DNA of 64,000 nucleotides from JBNKLG01 sp050292235 (GTDB lineage: Bacteria > Pseudomonadota > Gammaproteobacteria > Chromatiales > Chromatiaceae): the NCBI GenBank assembly GCA_050292235.1, contig JBNKLG010000002.1, positions 41,759 through 105,758 on the forward strand, given 5' to 3'. Positions 1-8,574 of this stretch are shown piece after piece. The stretch's first letter is position 1; every line of letters begins with the position of its first letter. Under the pieces are notes generated by a model. It was given only the letters and a program-made list of their open reading frames with translations. It made no database searches and had not been told where the DNA came from. A program made the position numbers and the translations under genes.

Positions 1-566
1 TCCGCCCAAAAAAGTGCGCGCGGCCACGCATTGTTCTCCAGCTCATAACTCAGGAGAAGATCAAGACAGGCGGAATATTTGGCTCGCAGCTTTTCGCGCA
101 GAATCAGACACCATTCACAATCCAATCCTGGCAAAAAATCGTCCATATAGAGAGAGAGTGCATTTTTCAGCTCAAAAGCAACATCACTGGTCAGACCGCT
201 CAAACCCAGCTTTAAGGCCTGATCGGCCATTCGGTCAAATTGGGTAACGTCGAGGAAAAGGGGCGCATCATCACGAAATCCGAGACTATTGCGATCGGCA
301 TAGAAATAGTGCCCGCTATCGAGGCCTGCATCGGTAAATAGCTGACGCACCCGCCAAAGATCGGTGGAAAGGGCCTTGCGGGATTGGGCATTCGAAACCT
401 CATCACGCAACACCGAAGCAACGCGTTCGCGAGAGAGTCGGCTACCGGCTGATAACGCCGTATACGCCATGAGTTCTAATGACTTTTGCGTTGGAAAACG
501 CAACTCGGGGCCTCGTTCAAAATAGACGCGCGGTTCCCCAAAGAGATATATCTTTAATGATTCCAT
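1..566 (-). CDS. SARP/BTAD-family transcriptional regulator, N-terminal part (cut by window edge)
   Basis: The reading frame opens with ATG at 566 and stays open for 188 codons to the window edge, so only the N-terminus is present. It begins MESLKIYLFGEPRVYFERG and continues with the winged-helix pattern of SARP/AfsR-type regulators (about residues 1-95, including RFPTQKSLELMAYTAL and SRKALSTDLWRVRQLF). The start of a helical bacterial transcriptional activation domain follows (about 100-188, including DDFLPGLDCEWC). Members bind DNA through the OmpR-like head and use the BTAD/TPR part for activation. In proteobacteria they often carry further ATPase, TPR or PAS domains, which would lie outside this window. 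The target is unknown. Confidence 0.75.
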   Translation of the reverse strand, partial: MESLKIYLFGEPRVYFERGPELRFPTQKSLELMAYTALSAGSRLSRERVASVLRDEVSNAQSRKALSTDLWRVRQLFTDAGLDSGHYFYADRNSLGFRDDAPLFLDVTQFDRMADQALKLGLSGLTSDVAFELKNALSLYMDDFLPGLDCEWCLILREKLRAKYSACLDLLLSYELENNAWPRALFWA

Positions 567-655
567 GTCATTCAATCACTCCATGAATAACCCTCAACCA
601 AATTGATACGTAGTAAAAAACAGTATCCACTCGTCCCATATTTGAGTCGCTTAGT

Positions 656-674
656 AAACCACATTTTGTGGTTT
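656..674. other. Short perfect hairpin between tsaB and the SARP gene
   Basis: An 8-bp perfect inverted repeat (AAACCACA / TGTGGTTT) with a 3-nt loop lies 47 bp downstream of the tsaB stop and 90 bp upstream of the SARP start. It lacks a clear run of U on either strand. It could be a weak terminator for the yoaA-tsaB pair or an operator for the SARP gene, and the sequence does not decide between them. Confidence 0.3.
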
Positions 675-720
675 TGAAACATTCTGCACCCGGCTCGGCT
701 CAGACTGAGTGTTCAAACTG

Positions 721-1407
721 TCAACCTGTGACTTTCTTCCAGGCCACCTCGTTTCTCAGGTAAAACGGCAGCGCTTTTTCTGCTTTTACGCCAAGGCCCC
801 GTTCGATGTCTCGATGAGCCAGAGGCAGTAGATCCTGTGCCCGACAGTAAAATTCCGCATGCCGGGCGCTGACAATCTCCCCCAGGCGCTGCCCCAGGAC
901 CTCTCCGTAGTTGTCCCAACCATCACCCAATCCATGCCAGCCCTCCCCTTCGGGACACTTCACCCGTTCTGGCGCCACGACGCCATCGGGAATACAGGGG
1001 ACAACCAAACCGTTTTCATTCACCTCGTAAGCCCCCCAATAGACCTCACCCATGCGGGCATCGAAAGCGGGCAACAGCCGGGTTGCACCCGTTTCGGCAT
1101 AGCCCCGCTGAGCCAATGCAGCCAGAGTGGAGATGGGTGCCAGGGGCAGATCAGCGCCAAAAGCCAGCCCCTGGGCTATACCAGCGGCAATGCGCAGGCC
1201 GGTGAAGGAGCCAGGCCCAGCGCCAAAAGCCAGGCCATCCAACTGATTCAGGGCAAAACCCGTCTCACTCAATAGCGCTTCGACCATGGGCAAGATCAAC
1301 TGGGTATGACGACGGGGCGCCAACTCGCAGTGCTGCCAGAGGCGGTCATCATCACTCAGGGCAACAGAACAGTGGTTGGCTGAGGTATCCAGTGCCAGCA
1401 GTTTCAT
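721..1407 (-). CDS. tsaB: tRNA threonylcarbamoyladenosine biosynthesis protein TsaB
   Basis: This 228-aa protein is of usual TsaB (YeaZ) length. TsaB is a non-catalytic ASKHA-fold partner of TsaD. With TsaE it helps transfer the threonylcarbamoyl group made by TsaC onto A37 of ANN-decoding tRNAs in the cytoplasm. Visible hallmarks are the N-terminal LALDTSANHCSVAL strand-loop and the GAGPGSFTGLRIA motif at about residues 62-74. It overlaps the upstream yoaA gene by 4 nt (ATGA), so the two are co-transcribed; yoaA-tsaB adjacency is also common in other gammaproteobacteria. Confidence 0.93.
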   Translation of the reverse strand: MKLLALDTSANHCSVALSDDDRLWQHCELAPRRHTQLILPMVEALLSETGFALNQLDGLAFGAGPGSFTGLRIAAGIAQGLAFGADLPLAPISTLAALAQRGYAETGATRLLPAFDARMGEVYWGAYEVNENGLVVPCIPDGVVAPERVKCPEGEGWHGLGDGWDNYGEVLGQRLGEIVSARHAEFYCRAQDLLPLAHRDIERGLGVKAEKALPFYLRNEVAWKKVTG

Positions 1408-3344
1408 CCGGTCTCTCTCAGGGTATCCAGGTTGGCGAAGAAGGCCTGCACATCGGCCAATACCCGTGTACGGGCAAAGGGGGGCATGCTGTCGAGAAAG
1501 ATCTGGCCATAGCCGTTGCGTTTCAACAGCCGGGGATCGCAGACTACGAGTACACCTCGATCGTCGGCATCGCGTATCAAACGCCCTGCTCCCTGTTTCA
1601 GAGTCAGAGCGGCTTTGGGTAGCTGATGATCGTAAAAGGGGTTTTGCTGACGGCGACGCATTGCCTCCAAGCGGGCCTGCAGGACAGGGTCACCGGGAGA
1701 TTCAAACGGCAGTTTGTCGATGATGACGCAAGAGAGTGCCTCACCTTTGACATCCACCCCCTCCCAAAAGCTGGCGGTTCCCAGTAAGACACCGTTGCCG
1801 GATGTGCGGAATCGGTTCAACAGTTCGACTTTGGGCAGATTGCCCTGAATAAAGAGGGGAAAATCCAGACGCGCTTCCAGCTCTTTGGCTGCCTCTCTCA
1901 GAGCACGGTGGCTGGTAAAGAGCAGAAAGGCCCGACCTTGGCTGGCCTCCAGCACGGGCACGGAGACCTCCACCACAGCCTTGGTGTAATCGCGATCCGA
2001 CGGTTCTGGCAGCCCCCTGGGCACATACCATAGAGCCTGACCACTATAGTCAAAGGGGCTGTCCCAGCAGTGGGCCTGATCCGGGTTAAGCCCCAGTTGG
2101 CGTTCGAAATGGGCAAAGTTGTTCCCCACCGCCAGGGTGGCGGAGGTGAAGACCCAGCTGGCCGGGGACCTTTCCATGGCGGTGGAAAAGACCTCGGCGA
2201 TATCGAGAGGGGTGCGGTTAAAGCGGAAGCCCTGGCTGAAGGTCTCGAACCAGCGAATATCCTCTGCGCCATCGTCAGACTGCCTGAAGATGGCATCCCA
2301 ATCAGTCAGCAGGGCGGTGGCACGGCTGGCCATCGCGTCAAGGCCCTTGCCGCGCTCGGCCAGGGCTTGAAGGGCCTTTTCCAGTTGGTGCAGGGCCTCC
2401 CGCAGACGATCCATTTGCTCCTGGATCAGGGTGTCATCTTCGATCTCGCGCCAGGCCGAACGGCGATTCTCCAGTCCCAGCAGCAGTCGCAGATCCCGTA
2501 CCTGTTTTTCCAGGACAGCGGTGCGCTGGAGAAATTCGGGCACATCACCCGCCTCGCGCTGGTACTCCAGCTCGGCATCCCGACAGAGTTCGGTCAACTG
2601 CCGCCCACTGATCCCCTGCCCAAAAAAGTCACCCGCCACCTCAGGTAGTTGGTGGGCCTCATCGACGATGATGGCATCGGCATCGGGCAGCAGCTCGCCA
2701 AAGCCATCCTTTTTCAATGCAAAATCGGCACAGAGGAGATGGTGATTGATGACCACCAGATCAGCCTCTTGGGCGGCCTTGCGGGCCTCTAGCAGATGGC
2801 AGCGGGAGAGATGGGGGCACTCCTGGCCCAGGCAATTGTCGTTATGGGAGACGATCAGGGGCAGAATGGGCGCATCCTCCGGCAGCTCGGTCAGTTCAGC
2901 CAGGTCACCACTGCGGGTCTTGCTCACCCAGGTATCGACCAGGGAAAGCAGCTGTCTGGCCTCTGGGGTCCGCCCCCTTGGGGACAGCGTGGCCCGTTCC
3001 AGACGATAGTGACAGAGATAGTTGGAGCGGCCCTTGAGCAGGGCCGTACGAACAGGAATACCCAAGGCGTCGCGCAATAGGGGCAGATCCCGATGAAACA
3101 GCTGATCTTGCAGATTCTTGGTACCGGTGGAGACGATGATTTTGAGCCGGGAGCGCAGCGCCGGAGCCAGATAGGCAAAGGTTTTGCCCGTTCCCGTGCC
3201 TGCCTCCACCACCAGAACGCCACCCTCATCCAACAGCAAGGCCACAGCCTGGGCCATCTCAGACTGCTGGGGACGATAGCGAAATCCAGCAATCTGCTGC
3301 GCCAGCAGGCCGTCGGGGGCAAAAATCTGTTCGATATCGGTCAT
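1404..3344 (-). CDS. yoaA: DinG-family ATP-dependent DNA helicase YoaA
   Basis: This is a 646-aa superfamily 2 helicase of the XPD/DinG type, a 5'-3' iron-sulfur helicase linked to DNA repair and replication-fork tolerance. Walker A is AGTGTGKT at residues 48-55 and the DEAH box is at 228-231. Four cysteines sit between them (C111, C171, C176, C182) in the arrangement that binds the 4Fe-4S cluster. Motif VI is seen as QGAGRLIRD near the C-terminus. Length and order fit YoaA rather than DinG, and the 4-nt overlap with tsaB supports this. No missing key residue was noticed. Confidence 0.9.
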   Translation of the reverse strand: MTDIEQIFAPDGLLAQQIAGFRYRPQQSEMAQAVALLLDEGGVLVVEAGTGTGKTFAYLAPALRSRLKIIVSTGTKNLQDQLFHRDLPLLRDALGIPVRTALLKGRSNYLCHYRLERATLSPRGRTPEARQLLSLVDTWVSKTRSGDLAELTELPEDAPILPLIVSHNDNCLGQECPHLSRCHLLEARKAAQEADLVVINHHLLCADFALKKDGFGELLPDADAIIVDEAHQLPEVAGDFFGQGISGRQLTELCRDAELEYQREAGDVPEFLQRTAVLEKQVRDLRLLLGLENRRSAWREIEDDTLIQEQMDRLREALHQLEKALQALAERGKGLDAMASRATALLTDWDAIFRQSDDGAEDIRWFETFSQGFRFNRTPLDIAEVFSTAMERSPASWVFTSATLAVGNNFAHFERQLGLNPDQAHCWDSPFDYSGQALWYVPRGLPEPSDRDYTKAVVEVSVPVLEASQGRAFLLFTSHRALREAAKELEARLDFPLFIQGNLPKVELLNRFRTSGNGVLLGTASFWEGVDVKGEALSCVIIDKLPFESPGDPVLQARLEAMRRRQQNPFYDHQLPKAALTLKQGAGRLIRDADDRGVLVVCDPRLLKRNGYGQIFLDSMPPFARTRVLADVQAFFANLDTLRETG

Positions 3345-3379
3345 GGAGTGCGGTGCTGGGAAAACCGCATTTTAGGGGT

Positions 3380-3871
3380 TTATGCCTGATTGGCCCAGTA
3401 GCCATCCTCCAAGCCATTCTCCCGGGTCCAGCGCAACTGGCCGATCATTTTAAAACGGGCCACAGAGAGAGCGCCGCGTTTGGCCCGGTTGCCGCTGGAT
3501 TGTTCCATATAATATTGGATATCGTCCCGATTGGCCTCGTAGATTTCAAAGGGCTCGTAGTCTTCATCCATCAGGACCAGAACCACCGAGTCCCACTCCT
3601 GATTCATCTTCAATTGGCCGATACGGGCACCACTTTTGGCCTCATCGAAAAGGGTACGACTTTTGATTTGCACGCGATGGCCGTCGTGGGGATCCATGGC
3701 ATCATGGCCCAGGTTATCGTCTTCAATGGGTTCTAATCTCAGCAAGGTGATGGCGTCGTACTCCGCGATCTCGTTACCGACACCCGGCAAGGGACGGCCT
3801 ACCGTACGCCGGTAGTCCGCAGCCAGTTTCCGCGCCTGACTGATCAGTTCTTTGGTGGCATATAGACCCAC
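3380..3871 (-). CDS. Uncharacterised 163-aa protein, possibly PD-(D/E)XK-like
   Basis: The start is GTG at 3871, because an in-frame TAG lies two codons upstream. A GGGG stretch 7 nt before it could serve as a weak ribosome binding site. The protein is soluble, with no signal peptide or membrane segment. The N-terminus is helical (ATKELISQARKLAADYR), then come GNEIAEYDA and HRVQIKSRT followed by a strand-rich part (DSVVLVLMDEDYEPFEIYEA). Acidic residues before a beta strand ending in Q-x-K resemble a degenerate PD-(D/E)XK nuclease core. This is inference from pattern only. It lies 36 bp upstream of yoaA on the same strand and could be co-transcribed with it. Confidence 0.6.
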   Translation of the reverse strand: MGLYATKELISQARKLAADYRRTVGRPLPGVGNEIAEYDAITLLRLEPIEDDNLGHDAMDPHDGHRVQIKSRTLFDEAKSGARIGQLKMNQEWDSVVLVLMDEDYEPFEIYEANRDDIQYYMEQSSGNRAKRGALSVARFKMIGQLRWTRENGLEDGYWANQA

Positions 3872-4087
3872 AGACTAGCCCCAATAAGCGTTAATATAAG
3901 GTACTCCATGCTTCAGGCCCCATCCAGTGTTCACCCGAAAGTCATTCCCAGATCCTGGATCTCAAATGACAAAAAATGGCATCGGTACAAGCCTAACAGG
4001 AATATCGGCTGATCCCCCCCGTTTATTAGGCTAGCAGCCAAAATCTTTCCAGGCCGTCAAGCAGCACATCGCCATCCTGAAACGAGC

Positions 4088-4681
4088 TCAGCCTGCGTTC
4101 CGGCCACCTGCCTGGTTACCCAGTGCCTGACGAACCCGATTGATCAGATCATAGTTGCTTTGCTTAACAGCCACATTTCCCCCAGCCAGGCCATTGGATT
4201 TACGCGCCAGACTGGCGGCTTGGGAATACTTCCCCTGTTTAAAACGTATATGAGCAAGCTTATTCCACAGCACGGCATTTCTCGGCTGTACGCGCAGAGC
4301 ACGCTCCAAGGTCGCAGCAGAACCAGCCAGATTACCTGCCTGTTCCTGACCTTTGGCGGTATTCAGTAATGCCAGTACGGTACCACTGCTGGCCTGACCA
4401 GCCGGAGCCATTTCGGTGATTTCCTGTCGCTTGCCCGTGACTGGGGGCACCTCCTGCATAGCCATGGAGCCCCCACCGGAGTAGGTATCCGTATAAGGCC
4501 GTCCCTCGCGGAATTCCCCTGCTTGTGTATCGTCTACATACCCATAGGTTTTGACATCGGATGCCTCTTCCTGCATCTGCGCTTCACTGTCCTCTACAGG
4601 AGCCGGATCAGAGCGATAAGGCGACATACTACAGGCGGTTAGCCCTAACATCAGAGGAAGAATCAAAAATATCTGTCTCAT
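4088..4681 (-). CDS. TPR lipoprotein, LpoP-like activator of PBP1B
   Basis: The start is the ATG at 4681, which overlaps the mrcB stop (TGATG). A longer frame into mrcB exists but would bury the signal peptide. The 197-aa product starts MRQIFLILPLMLGLTACS, a lipoprotein signal with lipobox LTAC. A Pro/Glu-rich low-complexity linker follows to about residue 100, then two TPR-like helical pairs (GNLAGSAATLERALRVQPRN and NKLAHIRFKQGKYSQAASLARKS). In Pseudomonas aeruginosa an outer-membrane TPR lipoprotein, LpoP, is encoded beside the PBP1b gene and activates that synthase. The same gene order and domain plan here support an equivalent role, which is an inference from synteny. Confidence 0.8.
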   Translation of the reverse strand: MRQIFLILPLMLGLTACSMSPYRSDPAPVEDSEAQMQEEASDVKTYGYVDDTQAGEFREGRPYTDTYSGGGSMAMQEVPPVTGKRQEITEMAPAGQASSGTVLALLNTAKGQEQAGNLAGSAATLERALRVQPRNAVLWNKLAHIRFKQGKYSQAASLARKSNGLAGGNVAVKQSNYDLINRVRQALGNQAGGRNAG

Positions 4682-7131
4682 CAAAGTTCCCAAGGGTTTT
4701 TCCATTGTCTCGACTCTCCACCACGGCCAGAAGCGGCCCCATTAGGATCACTGCCAGGAGTACCATCCCAGGAACCAAAGGGATCATCACCACAGCCACC
4801 CTCTGCGGGCAGGTAGATGTCGATAAACGGTAACATAGTACCATCACAATCCGGCCCAGCGAGCAGTCCGCTGTTGAGATTGGCTTTGGCCATGACCACA
4901 TGATCTGGCCGAATCAGCTCCAGGGGTTGAGGATGGATGCTACCCATCACCGAGGCCCAGATCTGTAATGCCCCACTGGCACCACTCAGCCCCGTGGGCT
5001 TGTTGTCATCCCGTCCCACCCAGGCCACAGCCACCCGATCACCGGTAAAACCGGCAAACCAGCTATCCCGCAATTCGTTGGTCGTCCCCGTTTTGCCCGC
5101 CGCATGAACAGACGCTGGCAGGTATTTTTTTGATGAGGTTGCCGTACCAGCACTCACCACATACTGCATGGCGGTATTGATCAGGTGGACAGAGCTTTCC
5201 GGCAAAACCTGGCGCACATCCAGGGGATAACGCTGCAAAGGCTTGCCATCCTGATCCAGGATATCCCGAATGGTACGCAAAGGTGTGCGATAGCCACCAG
5301 AGGCATAGGTCTGATACATCTGCACCACTTCAAGTGGCGTCAGAGAGGTTGAGCCCAAAAGCATGGAGGGATAGACCTTGAAATTCCGGGTAATACCCAA
5401 CTTTTTCATAGTATCGGCAATGGCATAAAGCCCTACATCCATCCCCAGACGTACCGTCGCCTGGTTATAGGATTTGGCCAGAGATTTATACAACGGCACA
5501 AAACCATGAGACTGGTGGTCGTAATTGGTAGGTGTCCAGGGCCGTTGGCCCGGAATCTCCAGCTGGTAGGGACCATCATCAATAGGGGTCGCCAGACTAT
5601 AAAGTTCCGGCACCTGCAACGCGGTCAGATAGATGGCTGGCTTGATCAGTGAACCAATGGGACGAACGGCGTCCAGAGCCCGATTAAAGCCGGCATAATC
5701 GGAATGACGTCCACCAACGATGCTCTGCACCTCACCAGTATCCCGAAGCACCACGATGACAGCAGCCTCATAGGTTCCTTTCGGCTTACGCTTTTTCTTC
5801 TCAATCTCATCCAAACGGGCGCGGAGATTCTCCTCACTCTGCCGCTGCACCCAAGGGTCCAGAGTGGTATGGATTTTCAGCCCTTCGGAGTTAAGATCCT
5901 CTTCCCGATAATCCCGCTTCAGCTGGCGACTGACCAAATCCATAAAAGCAGGAAAGCGCACACCACCACCGCTGCTTTGGCGGTTGACATGGAGCCCAAG
6001 AGGACCTGCTTTTGCCCGTTTGGCCACCTCGGGTTTAACCACCCCATATTCCGCCATCAAGTCCAGAATCAGATCACGACGCTCTTTGGTTCGCTCGGGA
6101 TTGCGCAGTGGATTGTAATAAGAGGGGCCACGAATCAGAGCCACCAGCATGGCCTGGTCCTTGACGGACAGCTCCTGCAGAGGCTGATTAAAGTAAAACC
6201 GCGCCGCTAGGCCAAAACCGTGGATGGCACGCTGACCATCCTGCCCCAGATAGATCTCATTGGCATAGGCCTGCAGGATCTCCTCTTTGGGATAACGACT
6301 TTCCAAAGCCAGGGCCATCATGGCCTCATTGGCTTTACGTTTAAGGCTGCGCTCAGAGGTCAGGAAAAAATTCTTCACCAACTGCTGGGTCAGGGTACTA
6401 CCCCCCTGTACCGCACGACCTGCTCTGAGATTGGTCCACATGGCCCGGCTAATCCCCTTGAGGGAAACGCCCTTATGCTCAAAAAACTCACGGTCTTCTG
6501 AAGCCAGCAAGCCTCCGATCAGTGGCCGGGGAATATCTTCATAGCGAACCAGCACCCGATCTTCCTTGTGGGCCGGGTAGATGCTGCCAATCTGCATCGA
6601 CTCCAATCGTATCAACGCCAGATCGGCACCATTCACATCCCTGATACCAGCAACGCCTTGATCGTTAAACGTCAGAGTGATACGACGCGCCTTTTCCGTG
6701 CCATCCCAAAAGGTAAAATCGCGGCTGAAGATGGCCAATTCGCCCTTCTCATCGCCTGAATCATAGGTACCCGGAGAGCCTGCATTTTTCACCTCACGGT
6801 AGCCCAACTGAGCGACTTCATACAGCACTTGCTCACGTGTGACAGGTGCACCGGGATAAATTTCCAAAGGACGGGCAAAGACATGGGCGGGTACCGCCCA
6901 ACGTTTACCCTCAAACTTTACCCGAACCACATCCTGATAGTGCAAAAGGGCACCATAAAAGGCGGTACCGCCAATCAGAGCCAACAACATGCCATACATC
7001 AACAGACGAACCGCCCAACCCGGCGACAAAAGTTTAATGCGACGCGCCTTACGACGACTCGGCTTACGCTTCTGTGTCTTTGCAGCGGTTTTCTTCGCCG
7101 GACTCGGCTTCTTTGGTGTTCGTTCGGTCAT
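4681..7131 (-). CDS. mrcB: Bifunctional penicillin-binding protein 1B (glycosyltransferase/transpeptidase)
   Basis: This 816-aa class A PBP polymerises glycan from lipid II and cross-links stem peptides at the inner membrane. A very basic Lys/Arg/Pro-rich cytoplasmic tail (1-35) precedes one membrane anchor (about 41-63) and a UB2H-type region. The GT51 domain has EDREFFEHKG and GGSTLTQQLVKN. The transpeptidase domain has SLIK (the SxxK serine), KSYNQ (SxN) and KTGTT. All catalytic motifs are present. It sits in an apparent operon with an L,D-transpeptidase 8 nt upstream and the LpoP-like lipoprotein overlapping downstream. Confidence 0.95.
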   Translation of the reverse strand: MTERTPKKPSPAKKTAAKTQKRKPSRRKARRIKLLSPGWAVRLLMYGMLLALIGGTAFYGALLHYQDVVRVKFEGKRWAVPAHVFARPLEIYPGAPVTREQVLYEVAQLGYREVKNAGSPGTYDSGDEKGELAIFSRDFTFWDGTEKARRITLTFNDQGVAGIRDVNGADLALIRLESMQIGSIYPAHKEDRVLVRYEDIPRPLIGGLLASEDREFFEHKGVSLKGISRAMWTNLRAGRAVQGGSTLTQQLVKNFFLTSERSLKRKANEAMMALALESRYPKEEILQAYANEIYLGQDGQRAIHGFGLAARFYFNQPLQELSVKDQAMLVALIRGPSYYNPLRNPERTKERRDLILDLMAEYGVVKPEVAKRAKAGPLGLHVNRQSSGGGVRFPAFMDLVSRQLKRDYREEDLNSEGLKIHTTLDPWVQRQSEENLRARLDEIEKKKRKPKGTYEAAVIVVLRDTGEVQSIVGGRHSDYAGFNRALDAVRPIGSLIKPAIYLTALQVPELYSLATPIDDGPYQLEIPGQRPWTPTNYDHQSHGFVPLYKSLAKSYNQATVRLGMDVGLYAIADTMKKLGITRNFKVYPSMLLGSTSLTPLEVVQMYQTYASGGYRTPLRTIRDILDQDGKPLQRYPLDVRQVLPESSVHLINTAMQYVVSAGTATSSKKYLPASVHAAGKTGTTNELRDSWFAGFTGDRVAVAWVGRDDNKPTGLSGASGALQIWASVMGSIHPQPLELIRPDHVVMAKANLNSGLLAGPDCDGTMLPFIDIYLPAEGGCGDDPFGSWDGTPGSDPNGAASGRGGESRQWKNPWEL

Positions 7132-7139
7132 AGAGTCTT

Positions 7140-7940
7140 TTATCCGGGCTGTAGATCACGCAGAGCGCTAGGCATATCGCCCCTTTTTTTGGTCGGATTG
7201 GCTTGGGATTTCGGGCGAATATACTGGGCCAACGCCTCTTTGATCTCGGCATAGAGTTCTGTCACCCACGCAGGATCCCTGGGAAGCTTGGCTGGTGTAC
7301 GAAGGCGGAAATCATAGGGCGCAATGATGACATTGACATGCTTCATCCCCACCGCGGCAGTCAACACATAAAGATCCTGTATCGCAGGATCGCCCACGGC
7401 GATGCACCCAATCGAGTACGAGGTGCCATGGATAAAGATATCGCCACCCAGGTTGCCACGATTATCCCGCTGCGCATACTGGTGATCCTGGCGATTGGGG
7501 TAGTTGATCCTCATGGAGAGATGATAATTGCTGTTGGGATTGAGCTGAGTCACCTGATAAATCCCTTCGGGAACCTGCCGATCACCCTGACGCAATTTAG
7601 GACCGGAATGGCCGCTGGCCCCCAAAATAGGATAATCCACCACATGCACCCAACGACCATCCTTTTTCGCCCAAAGCTCCAGACGACGCTCCTGCTTCAG
7701 AGAAACCAGACTGATATCAGAGGGTGGGTAGGCAACGCCCGCCTTGTCAAAGTGGGGTTTAAGACGCTCCTTGGCAATATCCCCATAGCGTTGCAAAACC
7801 TGAGAGGTGGTGCGATTACCCCGCCAGATCGGCCAGAGGCGCAACAGCTCTTGTTTGGAAAATTCCCGGGCAACCAGTGTTGATGGCGGAACAGCCAAAG
7901 CAAAACACATTAAAAACAAATAAATACGCATTAAATTCAT
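7140..7940 (-). CDS. Secreted L,D-transpeptidase (YkuD family, YafK-like)
   Basis: The catalytic motif HGTSYSIGCIAVGD carries the His and Cys of the YkuD fold. L,D-transpeptidases form 3-3 cross-links or attach proteins to meso-DAP in the periplasm; YafK-like members can also cleave such links. The frame is open from a GTG at 8048, but the ATG at 7940 gives a typical signal peptide (MNLMRIYLFLMCFALAVPPSTLVA) and is preferred. The ribosome binding site is weak for both. The product is 266 aa and ends with a Lys-rich tail. Its position directly upstream of mrcB suggests coordinated cell-wall synthesis. Confidence 0.82.
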   Translation of the reverse strand: MNLMRIYLFLMCFALAVPPSTLVAREFSKQELLRLWPIWRGNRTTSQVLQRYGDIAKERLKPHFDKAGVAYPPSDISLVSLKQERRLELWAKKDGRWVHVVDYPILGASGHSGPKLRQGDRQVPEGIYQVTQLNPNSNYHLSMRINYPNRQDHQYAQRDNRGNLGGDIFIHGTSYSIGCIAVGDPAIQDLYVLTAAVGMKHVNVIIAPYDFRLRTPAKLPRDPAWVTELYAEIKEALAQYIRPKSQANPTKKRGDMPSALRDLQPG

Positions 7941-8160
7941 CAAGATTCGGCGTTTATCGCGGCACAGCCATGTGGCAAACCGAAACAACAAAGTGGATAT
8001 TGTAAATTGAACCCTATCGTTATGACAGAACCTAGCGACTTTGATCACGTCAAAAGGATGTATTTTGTCCTATTTCTATGCGGGGATTAAGATCACTGTG
8101 CGAAGGCAGACCGAGAAAGAGTCCGCCTTAAACCCACCCAAACCCACCCGTGAGATCGAC

Positions 8161-8397
8161 ATGTGTTACGCCATTTTCGCCCTGCTCATTGCCCTGTTAT
8201 TTTTCTATAGCGACGCCATCGTGCAGGAGTATGCTCTCAGCATACACCTGCAAAACGATACCTGGATGACTGTCGCTTTGGGCTGGGAAATGATTCAGGT
8301 ATTGTGGCCACTGCTCTTGCTGGCCACTGTCATTGGCAGTGCCCTGACCTATTTGGTGCCAAGATTACTCAACAGGAACGCGAAGAATAGCCAATAA
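8161..8397 (+). CDS. Small two-helix membrane protein of unknown function
   Basis: This 78-aa product (MCYAIFALLIALLFFYSD...) has two hydrophobic segments, about residues 3-17 and 40-65, and a short basic Asn/Arg tail. A GAG-containing stretch lies about 9 nt before the ATG at 8161. The frame is open upstream to 8041, but that part is polar and overlaps the divergent transpeptidase promoter region, so the later start is favoured. I do not recognise the family. It is transcribed towards the tRNA-Leu gene and shares the bidirectional terminator at 8446-8478. Confidence 0.5.
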   Translation: MCYAIFALLIALLFFYSDAIVQEYALSIHLQNDTWMTVALGWEMIQVLWPLLLLATVIGSALTYLVPRLLNRNAKNSQ

Positions 8398-8445
8398 CCA
8401 CTTGCTTCCAGATCCCAGGCCGTCACAGAAAGCCATCACCTTACA

Positions 8446-8478
8446 TAAAAAAACCCGGATTAACGATCCGGGTTTTTG
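8446..8478. terminator. Bidirectional rho-independent terminator
   Basis: A GC-rich 9-bp stem (AACCCGGAT / ATCCGGGTT) with a short loop is flanked by A-runs on one side and T-runs on the other, so it works on both strands. On the minus strand it ends the tpiA-secG-tRNA-Leu unit immediately after the tRNA. On the plus strand it ends the small membrane protein gene about 50 bp upstream. Confidence 0.85.
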
Positions 8479-8481
8479 CAT

Positions 8482-8566
8482 TGGTGCGGATGGCGAGACT
8501 TGAACTCGCACGACTTGCGCCACTACCCCCTCAAGATAGCGTGTCTACCAATTCCACCACATCCGC
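8482..8566 (-). tRNA. tRNA-Leu (anticodon GAG)
   Basis: On the minus strand an 85-nt class II tRNA starts GCGGATG and ends CATCCGC-ACCA, forming a 7-bp acceptor stem with an encoded CCA. It has the leucine-type D arm (TGGTGGAATTGGTAGACACGC), an anticodon loop CTTGAGG giving anticodon GAG, a long variable arm (GTGGCGCAAGTCGT) and a T loop GTTCAAGTC. It lies 8 bp downstream of secG, the arrangement found in many gammaproteobacteria, and probably matures from the secG transcript. Confidence 0.96.
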
Positions 8567-8574
8567 AAATTTCA

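Noticed and set aside
713..919. Numerous long antisense open frames (for example 41496-42803 plus, 54566-55861 plus, 56636-57751 plus)
   Set aside because: They lie opposite well-supported genes with conserved motifs and have the composition of shadow frames in moderately GC-rich coding DNA.
7941..8048. GTG start extending the L,D-transpeptidase by 36 residues
   Set aside because: The extension would place an extra segment before a clear signal peptide and runs into the divergent gene's upstream region.
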